Below are positions 17,401 through 26,055 of a stretch of 64,000 nt of DNA, piece by piece (the first letter of the stretch is position 1; every line of letters starts with the position of its first letter). The notes below the pieces were generated by a model. It was not told the DNA's origin. It ran no database searches and worked only from the letters and a program-made list of their open reading frames with translations. Both the position numbers and the translations under genes were made by a program. Source of the stretch: CAVPDE01 sp963702565 (GTDB lineage Bacteria > Desulfobacterota > DSM-4660 > Desulfatiglandales > HGW-15); the NCBI GenBank assembly GCA_963702565.1, contig CAVPDE010000019.1:124001-188000 (forward strand), read 5' to 3'.

Positions 17401-18462
17401 CTATGGATATTGGCCAGGCCTCATCAGCCCTGCAGCCTCCTCCAGCCCGAACATGATGTTCATGTTCTGCACCGCGCTTCCGGCCTGGCCTTTCACCAGG
17501 TTGTCGATCACACTCACCACAATGAGCTTCCTTGTCCGCTCGTCGATGTTGAGGGAGATGTTGCAGAAGTTGCTCCCACGGACATCGGTGCTCGTGAGCA
17601 TCCTTTCCGGCCCGAAGATCCGGACAAAGGCGTCCCCTTTGTAGAACCCGCGATAGGCATCGATCACCGCCTGGATGTTTAAACCCGGTTTCAGGTTCCC
17701 GTAGATCGTGCTCAGGATGCCTCGGCAGAGAGGAATCACGTGGGGAGTGAAGGTAATCCGCATCTCCTTGCCGGCCACAAGACCGAGCTCCCGCTCGATT
17801 TCGTAGACGTGCTGATGGCCTGAGATCTTGTAGGCATTGATGGCGTCATAGCGAGCGGGGTAATGAAACATGGGATTGGGTTTTTTCCCTGCTCCGGAAA
17901 CGCCGGTTTTTGAATCGCAGATAATCGACCGCGGATCGATCAATCCCGATTTCACAGCCGGAGCGAGCCCCAGAATGCAGCTCACGGCAAAGCATCCGGG
18001 GTTGCCCACCAGGCTGGCCTTTGCGATCTCTTTGCGGTGGAGCTCTGCGAGCCCGTAAACCGATTTGGGGAGCAGATCCGGAGAGGCGTGCTCGTGGGCT
18101 TTTCCGATCCGTGCCGCGTACCCTTTGTAGGTTTCCGCGTCGTTGAACCGGAAATCCCCGCTGTAGTCCACCACCTTCACTCCCTTGCCGAGCCAGAAGC
18201 GGGCTTCCTTCTGACCCACGCCGTCCGGCGTTGCAAAGAAGACCACGTCGAAGTCTTCAGGCCGCTTCGGGTCGTCCGCATCGATCAAGGGAAGGTCGCA
18301 AAACCCCTTGAGGTGCGGATAAAGGTCGCTGATGGGTTTGCCGATGTCCTGTTTGTCCAAAAGGGCCGCGATCCGGACATGGGGATGGCTGACCAGCAGC
18401 TCGATCGCTCCGCATCCCCCATATCCGCCGGCACCGATAATCCCTGCGCGAATTTTTTTCAT
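17401..18462 (-). CDS. argC: N-acetyl-gamma-glutamyl-phosphate reductase
   Basis: Third step of arginine biosynthesis, NADPH-dependent. The N-terminal Rossmann motif IIGAGGYGGCGAIELL, the catalytic cysteine in LVGNPGCFAVSCILGL, DSKTGVSGAGKKP and SGHQHVYEIEREL are present. At 353 residues it is full length. A clean ribosome site (caggagag) precedes the ATG. It stands alone, convergent with pilB; the other arginine genes are not in this window. Confidence 0.93.
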   Translation of the reverse strand: MKKIRAGIIGAGGYGGCGAIELLVSHPHVRIAALLDKQDIGKPISDLYPHLKGFCDLPLIDADDPKRPEDFDVVFFATPDGVGQKEARFWLGKGVKVVDYSGDFRFNDAETYKGYAARIGKAHEHASPDLLPKSVYGLAELHRKEIAKASLVGNPGCFAVSCILGLAPAVKSGLIDPRSIICDSKTGVSGAGKKPNPMFHYPARYDAINAYKISGHQHVYEIERELGLVAGKEMRITFTPHVIPLCRGILSTIYGNLKPGLNIQAVIDAYRGFYKGDAFVRIFGPERMLTSTDVRGSNFCNISLNIDERTRKLIVVSVIDNLVKGQAGSAVQNMNIMFGLEEAAGLMRPGQYP

Positions 18463-18520
18463 TGAACAACTCTCCTGTCAGATGACGTTACATTTTTCTT
18501 GCCGTGGCGCTTTAACGAAC

Positions 18521-18597
18521 CGGAGTGATGGAGTGTTGGAGGATTGGAGTGCTGGGCTTTAACATTACTCCACTACTCCATTACTCCAGTACTCCAA
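18521..18597. repeat. Inverted pair of 'actccatt' phrase repeats
   Basis: A left arm of ggagtgatggagtgttggag type and a right arm of ttactccactactccatta type are inverted copies of the same degenerate unit. Together they could form a long hairpin between argC and the YchF gene. Confidence 0.75.
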
Positions 18598-18612
18598 ACT
18601 TCTTTCTTCTTC

Positions 18613-19647
18613 CTACACATTGAACCTGAACTGAAGGATATCCCCATCCTTGACGACGTACTCTTTCCCTTCCAAGTGCACAAGTCCCTTTTGTTTGACG
18701 TCGTGAACAGAACCGTACTGCTTGAGATGGTCGAAAGAGAGAACTTCCGCGCGGATGAACCCTTTTTTCATGTCCGTGTGAACCGTTCCGGCAGCCTCAA
18801 GGGCAGGAAAGCCCTGCCTCAAGGGCCAGGCCCTGACTTCTTCGTTGAGCACTGTGAAAAAGGAGACCAGATTGAGAAGACTATATGAGCTCTTGATCAC
18901 CCTGTCGAGGACGGATTCCTGGATGTGGTAGGCCTCCATGAATTCTTTGGCCTCTTCGTGAGTCATGGTCCCGATGTCCTTTTCCAGCCTCCCTCGAACA
19001 ACGATCATGTCCACATGGGGAGGGTTTCGCTTCCACCCCGGCAAGGCCTCGTTCTCATCGTCGTTGTTGATGATCACCAACTGAGGCTTGGCAGAGAGAA
19101 AAGCAAAACCTCGCAAGGCAGGGGCGGCGGCCAATTCGGGGTTGGCGCGCAAAGGATCGCCTGCTTCCAGCATCTCCCGGCACGCCTTGATGAGAGAGTG
19201 TTCCTCCTCATCCGGTTTCTTGCCTCTCTTGGCGTCCAACTCCATGCGCTCGATTCTCTTCTCTGCAACCACGAGATCGCTGAGAATCATCTCCTCCTCG
19301 GTCTTCCAGAAATCAGCTTCCGAAGCGGGCTCCAACCCTCCTGCCGTGAAGTTCCGGATCACTTGAATGAGGGCGTCACAGATCCGAGCCTGAGTGAGGA
19401 CGGCATTTTCAGCCTTGGCTCCTGCAACGGAAGGCGCTTGAGAAGGCAAGAGGTACTCGATGTGGGCATAGGTGGACTTCTTGGGCTTGAAGACCTTGGT
19501 CAGAAAATCCACCCTCTCGTCCGGCACCTTGACGGTCGTGATGAACTGGTCGGATCGAGAAACCTTTTCCTCGCCTCTAGCCCCGGCAATGGCCGAAAAG
19601 ATCGTTGATTTGCCGGACTGAGGCAGACCAATCAGGCCCAGTTTCAT
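18613..19647 (-). CDS. ychF: YchF-like (DUF933) GTP/ATP-binding protein
   Basis: An Obg-related P-loop NTPase with C-terminal TGS-like YchF domain (FPALEAAGTVHTDMKKGFIR; KEYVVKDGDILQFRFNV). E. coli YchF is a ribosome-associated ATPase. Two features differ from the standard form: the P-loop is GLPQSGKST instead of GLPNVGKST, and the specificity region reads VIINNDDENE. The length, 344 residues, is about 20 short of typical YchF, in a compact coiled-coil insert. This suggests a divergent paralogue, so substrate preference should not be assumed. The start at 19647 gives MKLGLIGLP; longer frames upstream are not credible. Confidence 0.85.
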   Translation of the reverse strand: MKLGLIGLPQSGKSTIFSAIAGARGEEKVSRSDQFITTVKVPDERVDFLTKVFKPKKSTYAHIEYLLPSQAPSVAGAKAENAVLTQARICDALIQVIRNFTAGGLEPASEADFWKTEEEMILSDLVVAEKRIERMELDAKRGKKPDEEEHSLIKACREMLEAGDPLRANPELAAAPALRGFAFLSAKPQLVIINNDDENEALPGWKRNPPHVDMIVVRGRLEKDIGTMTHEEAKEFMEAYHIQESVLDRVIKSSYSLLNLVSFFTVLNEEVRAWPLRQGFPALEAAGTVHTDMKKGFIRAEVLSFDHLKQYGSVHDVKQKGLVHLEGKEYVVKDGDILQFRFNV

Positions 19648-19823
19648 AGGATCATCTCCCTTCCCAGAGGAATCCTTCAGTCGCCTTCTCAGGAAGCTTC
19701 GATCTCCCGAGGCTCCTGGCCGCAGGGCTCCACGAACTATACGATAGGCCCTCTTCATTTTCCAGAGGATTCTGGGGAAAGGAAGGTCCGGAAACCGACG
19801 ATCTCGCGAGAAGTCCCCCAGAC

Positions 19824-19934
19824 CGTCACCCCGGCGAAAGCCGGGGTCCAGAAGGTTTTGGTTTTCCTGGATTCCGGCCCCTTCGGTAAACTCAGGGTCC
19901 CGAGCCTGTCGAGGGACTTCAGCCGGAATGACGG
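19824..19934. repeat. Dispersed 'gtcaccccggcgaaagccggggtcc' type repeat
   Basis: The gap between the YchF gene and the PilZ gene (about 390 bases) has no gene. It holds a compound repeat beginning gtcaccccggcgaaagccgg, with an internal palindrome ccccggcgaaagccgggg, and ending ccggaatgac, an inverted match to its beginning. The left part translates as the TPAFAGVT peptide often misannotated as protein. The flanking sequence shows nothing else. Confidence 0.75.
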
Positions 19935-20038
19935 AAAAAAGCGTGCGAGGCCGTCAAACTTGAATTCCTTCTCTTTATGAGTTACAAAGCCCAAAAGAGA
20001 ATAAACGCAACCGGCTCTAGCCCAGGAGGTGGAAGACG

Positions 20039-20380
20039 TTGAGCGGCTTTGTGGAAAAACGAAAACTCCCTCGCATAGAGGTCCGGTGGCCTGTGACGTT
20101 GATCACGGAGAAGGGGTCGGTCGAGGGGGAAGCAAGAAACATCACGGTCGAGGGGGTATTTATTCACTCTATGGAAAGGCTCAGCGTGAACGAAACCTAC
20201 CGATTGCTGATCAAGCCTGCAGGAGACGTAATCGAAGTCATGGGCAAGCTCCTGTGGTCCAATCTCGACAGTGCTTTGGACAGGGAGACTCTGCCGGGAA
20301 TGGGTTTTTGTTTCGTGAAAGTCAGCGAGGGAGACCGGGAACTCCTGCGGGAAGCGATTGAGAGGTATGGCAAGAAATAA
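20039..20380 (+). CDS. PilZ domain protein
   Basis: A single-domain 113-residue protein. The cyclic-di-GMP binding arginines appear in RKLPRIEVRWPV, and the second motif is NITVEGVFIHSM, close to the D/NxSxxG consensus although T replaces S. It may report c-di-GMP levels to the motility or pilus machinery; the GAF-PilB gene is about 3 kb away, and such a link is inference. A TTG start is chosen with caggagg just upstream. Confidence 0.8.
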   Translation: MSGFVEKRKLPRIEVRWPVTLITEKGSVEGEARNITVEGVFIHSMERLSVNETYRLLIKPAGDVIEVMGKLLWSNLDSALDRETLPGMGFCFVKVSEGDRELLREAIERYGKK

Positions 20381-20470
20381 CGGGCGCCCTCTCCTTTAAC
20401 AGGCCAACGGCCAGGACAGCCTGAGATCAGTAGACACCTCTCGAGAACATGTCGGCTGCCTTAAGCCCCA

Positions 20471-21058
20471 TCATTGAAAGCCGTGCGATTTGTTCAATTC
20501 GAAGCGGCGTTTGATGTTCGGCCAGTGGTTGGCGAGAAGAAGGGCTGTGCTGAGCCCGATGCCGGTGACGGCCGTAGCATCCCACGAAAGGGCGATCATG
20601 GAACCGGCGGCCAGAACCAAGATCATCCCTAGGGAACCCATAAAAGAGACACGAAAAACGCTGTACCCTGCGACCCATACCAGGCAGGACAAGGCCGCAG
20701 TGAGGGGAGACAGGGCGGCTGTAAAGCCGATATACGAGCCCACGCCTTTCCCCCCCTTGAATTGATGAAAGCAAGGGAAGCGGTTTCCTAGAAGAAGAGA
20801 GAGGCCGACCCACGGCATCAGCGGATGTGCTGTCCAGTCAAGGGCGAGAAACGAAAACAACAGGGCACGGCCGAAATCGAGGAGCAGGACGACCGCTGCC
20901 CAAAATAGCCCCGCTTGCCTGTAAACATTGGTTGCCCCAGCATTCCCACTGAATTTCTCCCGCGGATCCCCTTTGCCCGTGGCCTTCATGACAAGTATGG
21001 CAAAGTTGATAGATCCCAGAAAATAAGCTGAAGCGGTCAGGAACAAGAACTCCATCAT
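20471..21058 (-). CDS. plsY: Acyl-phosphate:glycerol-3-phosphate acyltransferase
   Basis: An inner-membrane enzyme that makes lysophosphatidate from acyl-phosphate. Five to six hydrophobic helices and the three conserved PlsY loops are visible: FLGSINFA, GNAGATNVYR and FKGGKGVGSYIGF. The 195-residue length is normal. The ATG at 21058 is preceded by agagga at six bases; an upstream extension in the same frame is not hydrophobic and is discarded. It is relevant to the FakA-FakB-like fusion in the neighbouring island, because both work with acyl-phosphate chemistry. Confidence 0.92.
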   Translation of the reverse strand: MMEFLFLTASAYFLGSINFAILVMKATGKGDPREKFSGNAGATNVYRQAGLFWAAVVLLLDFGRALLFSFLALDWTAHPLMPWVGLSLLLGNRFPCFHQFKGGKGVGSYIGFTAALSPLTAALSCLVWVAGYSVFRVSFMGSLGMILVLAAGSMIALSWDATAVTGIGLSTALLLANHWPNIKRRFELNKSHGFQ

Positions 21059-21203
21059 CAAGGGTCCTCTGCGGGTCCTCCTTGAACCGGACGTGTCAGA
21101 TAAGAGCTTAGAATTAAGAGTACCACATTGCCTAAGGCCCTCCAAACCCTTTCTTGCCCAGCGTTAAAACTCCGCGATAACTCAGCCCATGGGCCATTAA
21201 CCG

Positions 21204-21232
21204 TTGACACCCTGTCACGCCTTCCCTATACT
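21204..21232 (+). promoter_or_regulatory. Sigma-70 promoter for thioesterase-ketosynthase unit
   Basis: A consensus ttgaca and tatact separated by exactly 17 bases, with the predicted start about 30 bases before the thioesterase ATG. This is the best promoter match seen in the window. Confidence 0.65.
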
Positions 21233-21267
21233 TCGCGTACCAAGAAGGAGTTGACTCAGGGATCAAG

Positions 21268-21690
21268 ATGGATCGCATTGTCTCTGCCAGTATTCGAAGA
21301 AAAGTCCCGTTCTATGACGTGGACATGATGCGGGTGGTCTGGAACGGCCATTACTGGAAATACTTTGAGGAGGCCAGACAGGCCCTGTTCACTCAGCAGG
21401 GGATCACGTCCTTCGATGAGACGGAAGGAAAAGGATGGGTTTTCCCTGTGATCCGTTCCGAAGTGAAGTACATTTATCCGTTGAAACTGGATGATGAGTT
21501 CATATGCACGGCTACCCTTAGAGAAGCCAGGGTGAAGATCGTCGTGGATTTTGAGATCACACGAGTTGCAGACGGGAAAGTCTGCGCCAGAGGGCGGAGC
21601 GAGCAGGCCGCCGTCAAGGTGCCTGAAACGGAGATGGCATTCATGATCCCGGAAGAAGTTCAGAATGCCCTGTGGGGCCGCAGCAAGTGA
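21268..21690 (+). CDS. Acyl-CoA/ACP thioesterase, 4HBT hotdog (YbgC/FadM-type)
   Basis: 140 residues with the 4HBT active-site pattern YDVDMMRVVWNGHYWKYFEEAR, where Asp20 or thereabouts is the catalytic acid, and the hotdog strand FPVIRSEVKYIYPLKLDDEF. It releases or proofreads acyl chains. It begins the biosynthetic island and sits 18 bases before a ketosynthase, as thioesterases do in aryl polyene clusters. Its own strong promoter lies upstream. Confidence 0.85.
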   Translation: MDRIVSASIRRKVPFYDVDMMRVVWNGHYWKYFEEARQALFTQQGITSFDETEGKGWVFPVIRSEVKYIYPLKLDDEFICTATLREARVKIVVDFEITRVADGKVCARGRSEQAAVKVPETEMAFMIPEEVQNALWGRSK

Positions 21691-21708
21691 AGGGGCAGGA
21701 GTGATCTG

Positions 21709-22965
21709 ATGAAGGGCGGTGGAAGGGAAAACGGATCCGTCAAGCGGGTCGCTGTCGTGGGCATGGGGATCAGGTCTCCGGTAGGGAATTCTTTGACGGA
21801 ATTTGCCGAATCCCTCAAAAAGGGCCGGAGCGGGATTCGAAAGATGCCCGAGTGGGAGGGCATCCGTCGGCTTCGCACAAAGGTCGCCGGGGTCTGCAAC
21901 ATCGATGGAGAAGAAAAGGGGATCCCCCGCAACTTCAGGCGCAGCATGGGGAGAGTGTCGATCTTGGCTGCACTCTCAGCCATTGACGCCGTGAGGCAGT
22001 CAGGCCTGGGAGAAGAGGAGATAGCCTCGGCCGACTGTGGGATTTCTTACGGTTCCACGGCTGGAAGCACCCTTGAACAGGTCGAATTGATCGGACGGTA
22101 TATCCTGAATTCCGACCTGACCGGCGCCCCGGCCTCTTCCTACCTCAAATGCATGAGCCACACCTGCGCGGGCAACCTTTCCACCCTTTTCCGTCTCCAG
22201 GGACCATTCATCGCTTCCTGTACGGCCTGTGTTTCCGGATCACAAGGCATAGGATTCGGATACGAGGCCATCCGGACAGGCAAGGCCGAGATCATGATCA
22301 CGGGCGGGGCCGAAGAGATGCATTTCCTGCATGCGGCGGTGTTTGACCTCATGCTGGCGACGTCTTCCCGTTACAATGATCATCCCTCGAAAACGCCCAG
22401 GCCCTTTGATGCGGAAAGAGACGGTCTCGTGGTGGCAGAAGGGGCAGGAACCCTGGTGCTGGAGGAATATGAGCATGCAAAGCGCCGGGGCGCGCAGATC
22501 CTTGCGGAGGTGGAAGGCTTCTGGACGAACGGCAGCGGCGTGCATCTCACGGACTCGGATAGCCCCTCCATTGAACGATGCATGCGCCGTGCCCTAAGGG
22601 AGGCTCAAAGGAACCCTGAGGACATCCAGCACGTGAATGCCCATGCCACGGCGACCGCCAACGGGGATGAAGCTGAGGCGGTGGCAATCCACAGGGTTTA
22701 CGGGTCACGCGTCTCTGTAACGGCCATCAAGGGATACACGGGCCATACCCTGGGGGCCAGTGGGGCCATAGAGGCTGTCGGCACCATCCTCATGATGAGG
22801 GAGGGGTTTATTGCCCCGACCTTGAATTTGGAAAGGCCGGATCCTCAGTTGCCTCCTTTGAACCATGTCATCGGGAACCCCATGGACAAACGCTTCACAG
22901 TGGCCGTGAACAACAACTTCGCGTTCGGAGGCATCAACACCTCCATGATCATGAGTGTTGCGTGA
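21709..22965 (+). CDS. Beta-ketoacyl-ACP synthase (aryl polyene/FabF-like)
   Basis: 418 residues, normal FabF size. The nucleophile is in IASCTACVSGSQGIGFGYEAI (about residue 171, Cys in TACVSG); the histidines are in HVNAHATATANGDEAEA (T for G relative to HGTGT) and IKGYTGHTLGASGAIE. HATAT in place of HGTGT is seen in many specialised ketosynthases. It directly follows the thioesterase and ends six bases from the convergent MMPL gene. It is the only ketosynthase inside the island, so it may carry all elongations, or cooperate with the one at 6048-7412. Confidence 0.9.
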   Translation: MKGGGRENGSVKRVAVVGMGIRSPVGNSLTEFAESLKKGRSGIRKMPEWEGIRRLRTKVAGVCNIDGEEKGIPRNFRRSMGRVSILAALSAIDAVRQSGLGEEEIASADCGISYGSTAGSTLEQVELIGRYILNSDLTGAPASSYLKCMSHTCAGNLSTLFRLQGPFIASCTACVSGSQGIGFGYEAIRTGKAEIMITGGAEEMHFLHAAVFDLMLATSSRYNDHPSKTPRPFDAERDGLVVAEGAGTLVLEEYEHAKRRGAQILAEVEGFWTNGSGVHLTDSDSPSIERCMRRALREAQRNPEDIQHVNAHATATANGDEAEAVAIHRVYGSRVSVTAIKGYTGHTLGASGAIEAVGTILMMREGFIAPTLNLERPDPQLPPLNHVIGNPMDKRFTVAVNNNFAFGGINTSMIMSVA

Positions 22966-22971
22966 CGACCC

Positions 22972-25900
22972 TCACGACCCTCTCACCCCGATAAACCACG
23001 TTTCCTCTCTCCCTTGTGCGGTGGCCTCGACAAGCTCCACCTTGAACCCTGCGTTTCCGAGAATATCGAGAACTTTCTCTTTGCTCCTCCAGCAGGGCTT
23101 CGCTCCTTTCAAGCGGAGGCGATTCTCCTCGACAAAACGGAACAGGCTGAAAGCGGTTCCTGGAAGAGTGAGCCGGATGATCAGCCTTCCTGCCGGTGAA
23201 AGAGAACCCTTGAGGCGGCTGAGAAGTTCGACGATCTCCTTGTCTTGAAGATGATGAAGAACATCCAGGAGAAGAACGGCATCTGCCTCCACGTGGTCCA
23301 GGGGCAGATCCAACGCCCCGACAGACAGCACCTTCGCTCTTTCCCCAAGCACTCTTGCCGCAATCCTTGCCCGTTCTGCAAGGGGATCGCAGGCAATGAA
23401 CTCCAGATCAGGGTACAGGGTCAGGAGCCACGCTGCCGGAACGCCGTACCCGCACCCTACATCGACGATCTTCCACCCGTGCTTCACAAAATCCGCGAGG
23501 CGAGGGAACATAGGATCGAGCAGGATTTTGAACCGGGCGAAGACACGCGGGAAAGCCTCAAGGTGTCTGAATCGCCTGATGGTAAAGCGGGTGTGTTCCT
23601 TTGATCCGGCCCGCAAAGGGGGGGGCGGCGCAGGGCGGACTGAAAAGACCAGCCGGAGCAGAGGGGGCACCATCCAGAAGGCACCGACCATGGAATAGAA
23701 AATCCCGAGAAAGGTGCTGATCCCGGCGTCTCGCAACACCGAATGCTGTGCGAAGAGCAGGGAACCGAACCCCACAAGCGTCGTGAGACCGCAGACCATG
23801 ACGGTGACGCGAAATCCGTCGGAACTTGGATTCGGAGCGGTCCCGAACCGCTGATAACTGCGCACGAAATAGACGCCCGATTCCAGCCCTAGCCCAACGA
23901 GCAAGGGCGCCAGCATCAACGAAGGGATGGACAAAGAATGCCCAAGAAGTCCCATGGTCCCCAGGGTGGCGATGAGCGAAAAAGTCACAGGCGCGACGGA
24001 AAGCAGAAGGAGCTGCCAGTCCAGAAAGGCAAGGAAGAGGCTCAGCACGGTCACGACCATGACAATCAGCAGAATTCCCACGAAAGACCTGTTCAGCTCC
24101 CGAGCCAAATGACTGGAGAAATGACGGGCGTCGAAAAAAAGGAATCCTTGCTGCAGGGCCTGCTCAAAAAAGAGAGAGGAATCATAGTTCGGCCCCGGGA
24201 CAAGCGCATCCACCAGGACCCATCCGCCGCCCTTCTCTCCCTCCGGAAACACACCGAAGGCAGCCAGGAATTCCTGAGGGAAGGGCGATGGCCGCTGCAT
24301 GGGCTGATGAAGCATCTTGACAAAAGGCTCGAAGGCATCAGCCTTGAATCCAAGTTTCGCAGACGTCTCTTTCAGGGCATTCTCCAGACTGAAGATGCGC
24401 TCCCGGGTCCAGAAATCGCCCCACGCCTTCCGATTCCTTTCCTGCGTTGCAGGTCCGGGGAGAAGCATGGATCGAGGCAGGTCTTCGCCGAGCACCGAGG
24501 AACGCCGCTCTCTGTCCAGGAACATGGCCAGGCGGTCCGCCTGCATCAATACATCCTCCACCGTGCGGCCCCTCACCATGAGAGATGGCTTGGCCGACAT
24601 GTCTCCCCAGACCTTCTGCAGCGACTGCTCCGCCTCCACGGTTTCTTTGCTCAGGGTGTTCATGGAAGCGAGATCCACGTTGAACTCGAGTTTTGCAAAA
24701 AAGAGCATGCCCAGAGCCAGAGCCACGCAGGCTCCGACCGACCACCCGCTGGATTTGTCTATGATCCAGTCCATGACCCGTTCCAGAGGCAGCGGCTTTT
24801 CTCTCTTTGACGCCTTGATCCGGGGCAAAACAAGAGGGAAAAAGAGGTGTGCAAAAATTGCCGAGAGTCCCACACCGAGAGCTGCAAAGATCCCTACCTG
24901 CGCAAACAGCGGAATGTGGATGGCTGCAAGGGACAGGAGAGCGGCCATAGCGGCAAAGAGCGGCAAGGAGCCGACAGCCCAGATATCTCTGGAGACGCTC
25001 CGAGCCTCGGTTCCGCCCGGTCGGTCCAGAAGAATGACATAGGCCAATCCGTGATCCACGGCAATGCCGATGAGAGCGCCTCCAAAGCCCATGGCAACGC
25101 TGAAAATGGCCTCGCCTGTGAGCGCATAAACAAAGACGGCCAGCATGGTTCCAGCTGTTGCGGGAACGGCTGAAAGCAGGCCGAGCCATGGCCTCCTGAA
25201 ACTGAGAAGAACCAAAGGGACAAGACTGAGCATCACCAGGGTGAGGGCTCTGGAGGTATCGCGCCTGATGATCTCTTCATTGTCCAGCGAAGCCCTGAAG
25301 GCACCCCCATAAGCCATGGTGAGATGTTTCCCCTGACCGGAGGAGAATTGCTTGAGCCCTGCTGGGATTTCTCCGATGACCTCGGTCAACAGGCGGGCAA
25401 AGGCGGAGTCCTGGTTAGGTCGTGTCGGCCGGGCCATGAGGAGAAGGTGCCTGCCGTCCTTGCTCACGATGTATCCCTGCTCCAGCATTGCATCACGGAA
25501 AGGCAGACTCGAGGAGAGACGATCCAGGAAAAAGTTGCGCAACCCGAGAGGATCCTTTGCGAAATATTCGGCCTGACCGATGCTGCCCAGGTCGAGAAGC
25601 TTGCGGAACCCATCCTCCAGGAGCGCCTCCACCCGGGCCGGTTGGATAAGATCCTCCACCTCGTCTTTCAAATCGCTTTCGCTCAAGAGAAAGGGCAGGT
25701 TATCCGTCACCGTTCCAAGAAGGATTGCGAAGGTCTCTGCAGCGCTGCCGCCGGATACGACTCTCACTAGCCCGCTCTCCGTAAGCATGGTTGAGGCGAG
25801 ATCTGCGGCCTTCACGAGATCTTCTCTGGTCGCAAGGCCGTCAGGAGTGCTGATCTGGATAAAAATATTGTCAAGAACGGGATGGTGTCTGAGGATCTCC

Positions 25901-26055
25901 TCTGCAGCAATAACCACCTTGTCGTCCCGGGGCAGGGTCGCTACAATGTCATTGTTCACGGTGAGTCTGTTCACGCCCCACCAGAAAGCGATCCCCACAC
26001 CGGCCAGCAAGGTCAATGCCAGGACGTACCTGCCTTTTCCCATTGGAATGGTCAT
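22972..26055 (-). CDS. MMPL/RND-type exporter fused to C-terminal SAM methyltransferase
   Basis: 1027 residues. The first 800 are a two-repeat RND/MMPL lipid exporter: N-terminal TM, periplasmic loop, TM2-6 cluster (ALTLVMLSLVPLVLLSFRR onward), a second loop and a second TM cluster. The last 215 residues are a class I methyltransferase with the SAM motif IVDVGCGYGVPAAWL (about 855) and a DAVLLLDVLHHLQDKEIVELL stretch. In aryl polyene clusters the transporter and methyltransferase are usually separate genes, so the fusion suggests a methylated head group made at the transporter's cytoplasmic face. The start at 26055 overlaps the glycosyltransferase stop by four bases. Confidence 0.88.
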   Translation of the reverse strand: MTIPMGKGRYVLALTLLAGVGIAFWWGVNRLTVNNDIVATLPRDDKVVIAAEEILRHHPVLDNIFIQISTPDGLATREDLVKAADLASTMLTESGLVRVVSGGSAAETFAILLGTVTDNLPFLLSESDLKDEVEDLIQPARVEALLEDGFRKLLDLGSIGQAEYFAKDPLGLRNFFLDRLSSSLPFRDAMLEQGYIVSKDGRHLLLMARPTRPNQDSAFARLLTEVIGEIPAGLKQFSSGQGKHLTMAYGGAFRASLDNEEIIRRDTSRALTLVMLSLVPLVLLSFRRPWLGLLSAVPATAGTMLAVFVYALTGEAIFSVAMGFGGALIGIAVDHGLAYVILLDRPGGTEARSVSRDIWAVGSLPLFAAMAALLSLAAIHIPLFAQVGIFAALGVGLSAIFAHLFFPLVLPRIKASKREKPLPLERVMDWIIDKSSGWSVGACVALALGMLFFAKLEFNVDLASMNTLSKETVEAEQSLQKVWGDMSAKPSLMVRGRTVEDVLMQADRLAMFLDRERRSSVLGEDLPRSMLLPGPATQERNRKAWGDFWTRERIFSLENALKETSAKLGFKADAFEPFVKMLHQPMQRPSPFPQEFLAAFGVFPEGEKGGGWVLVDALVPGPNYDSSLFFEQALQQGFLFFDARHFSSHLARELNRSFVGILLIVMVVTVLSLFLAFLDWQLLLLSVAPVTFSLIATLGTMGLLGHSLSIPSLMLAPLLVGLGLESGVYFVRSYQRFGTAPNPSSDGFRVTVMVCGLTTLVGFGSLLFAQHSVLRDAGISTFLGIFYSMVGAFWMVPPLLRLVFSVRPAPPPPLRAGSKEHTRFTIRRFRHLEAFPRVFARFKILLDPMFPRLADFVKHGWKIVDVGCGYGVPAAWLLTLYPDLEFIACDPLAERARIAARVLGERAKVLSVGALDLPLDHVEADAVLLLDVLHHLQDKEIVELLSRLKGSLSPAGRLIIRLTLPGTAFSLFRFVEENRLRLKGAKPCWRSKEKVLDILGNAGFKVELVEATAQGREETWFIGVRGS

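Noticed and set aside
19755..19994. Minus-strand open frame containing TPAFAGVT
   Set aside because: The sequence is the translated dispersed repeat; there is no ribosome site or protein family.
23938..24810. Plus-strand open frame of 290 codons
   Set aside because: Antisense to the MMPL exporter and of biased composition.
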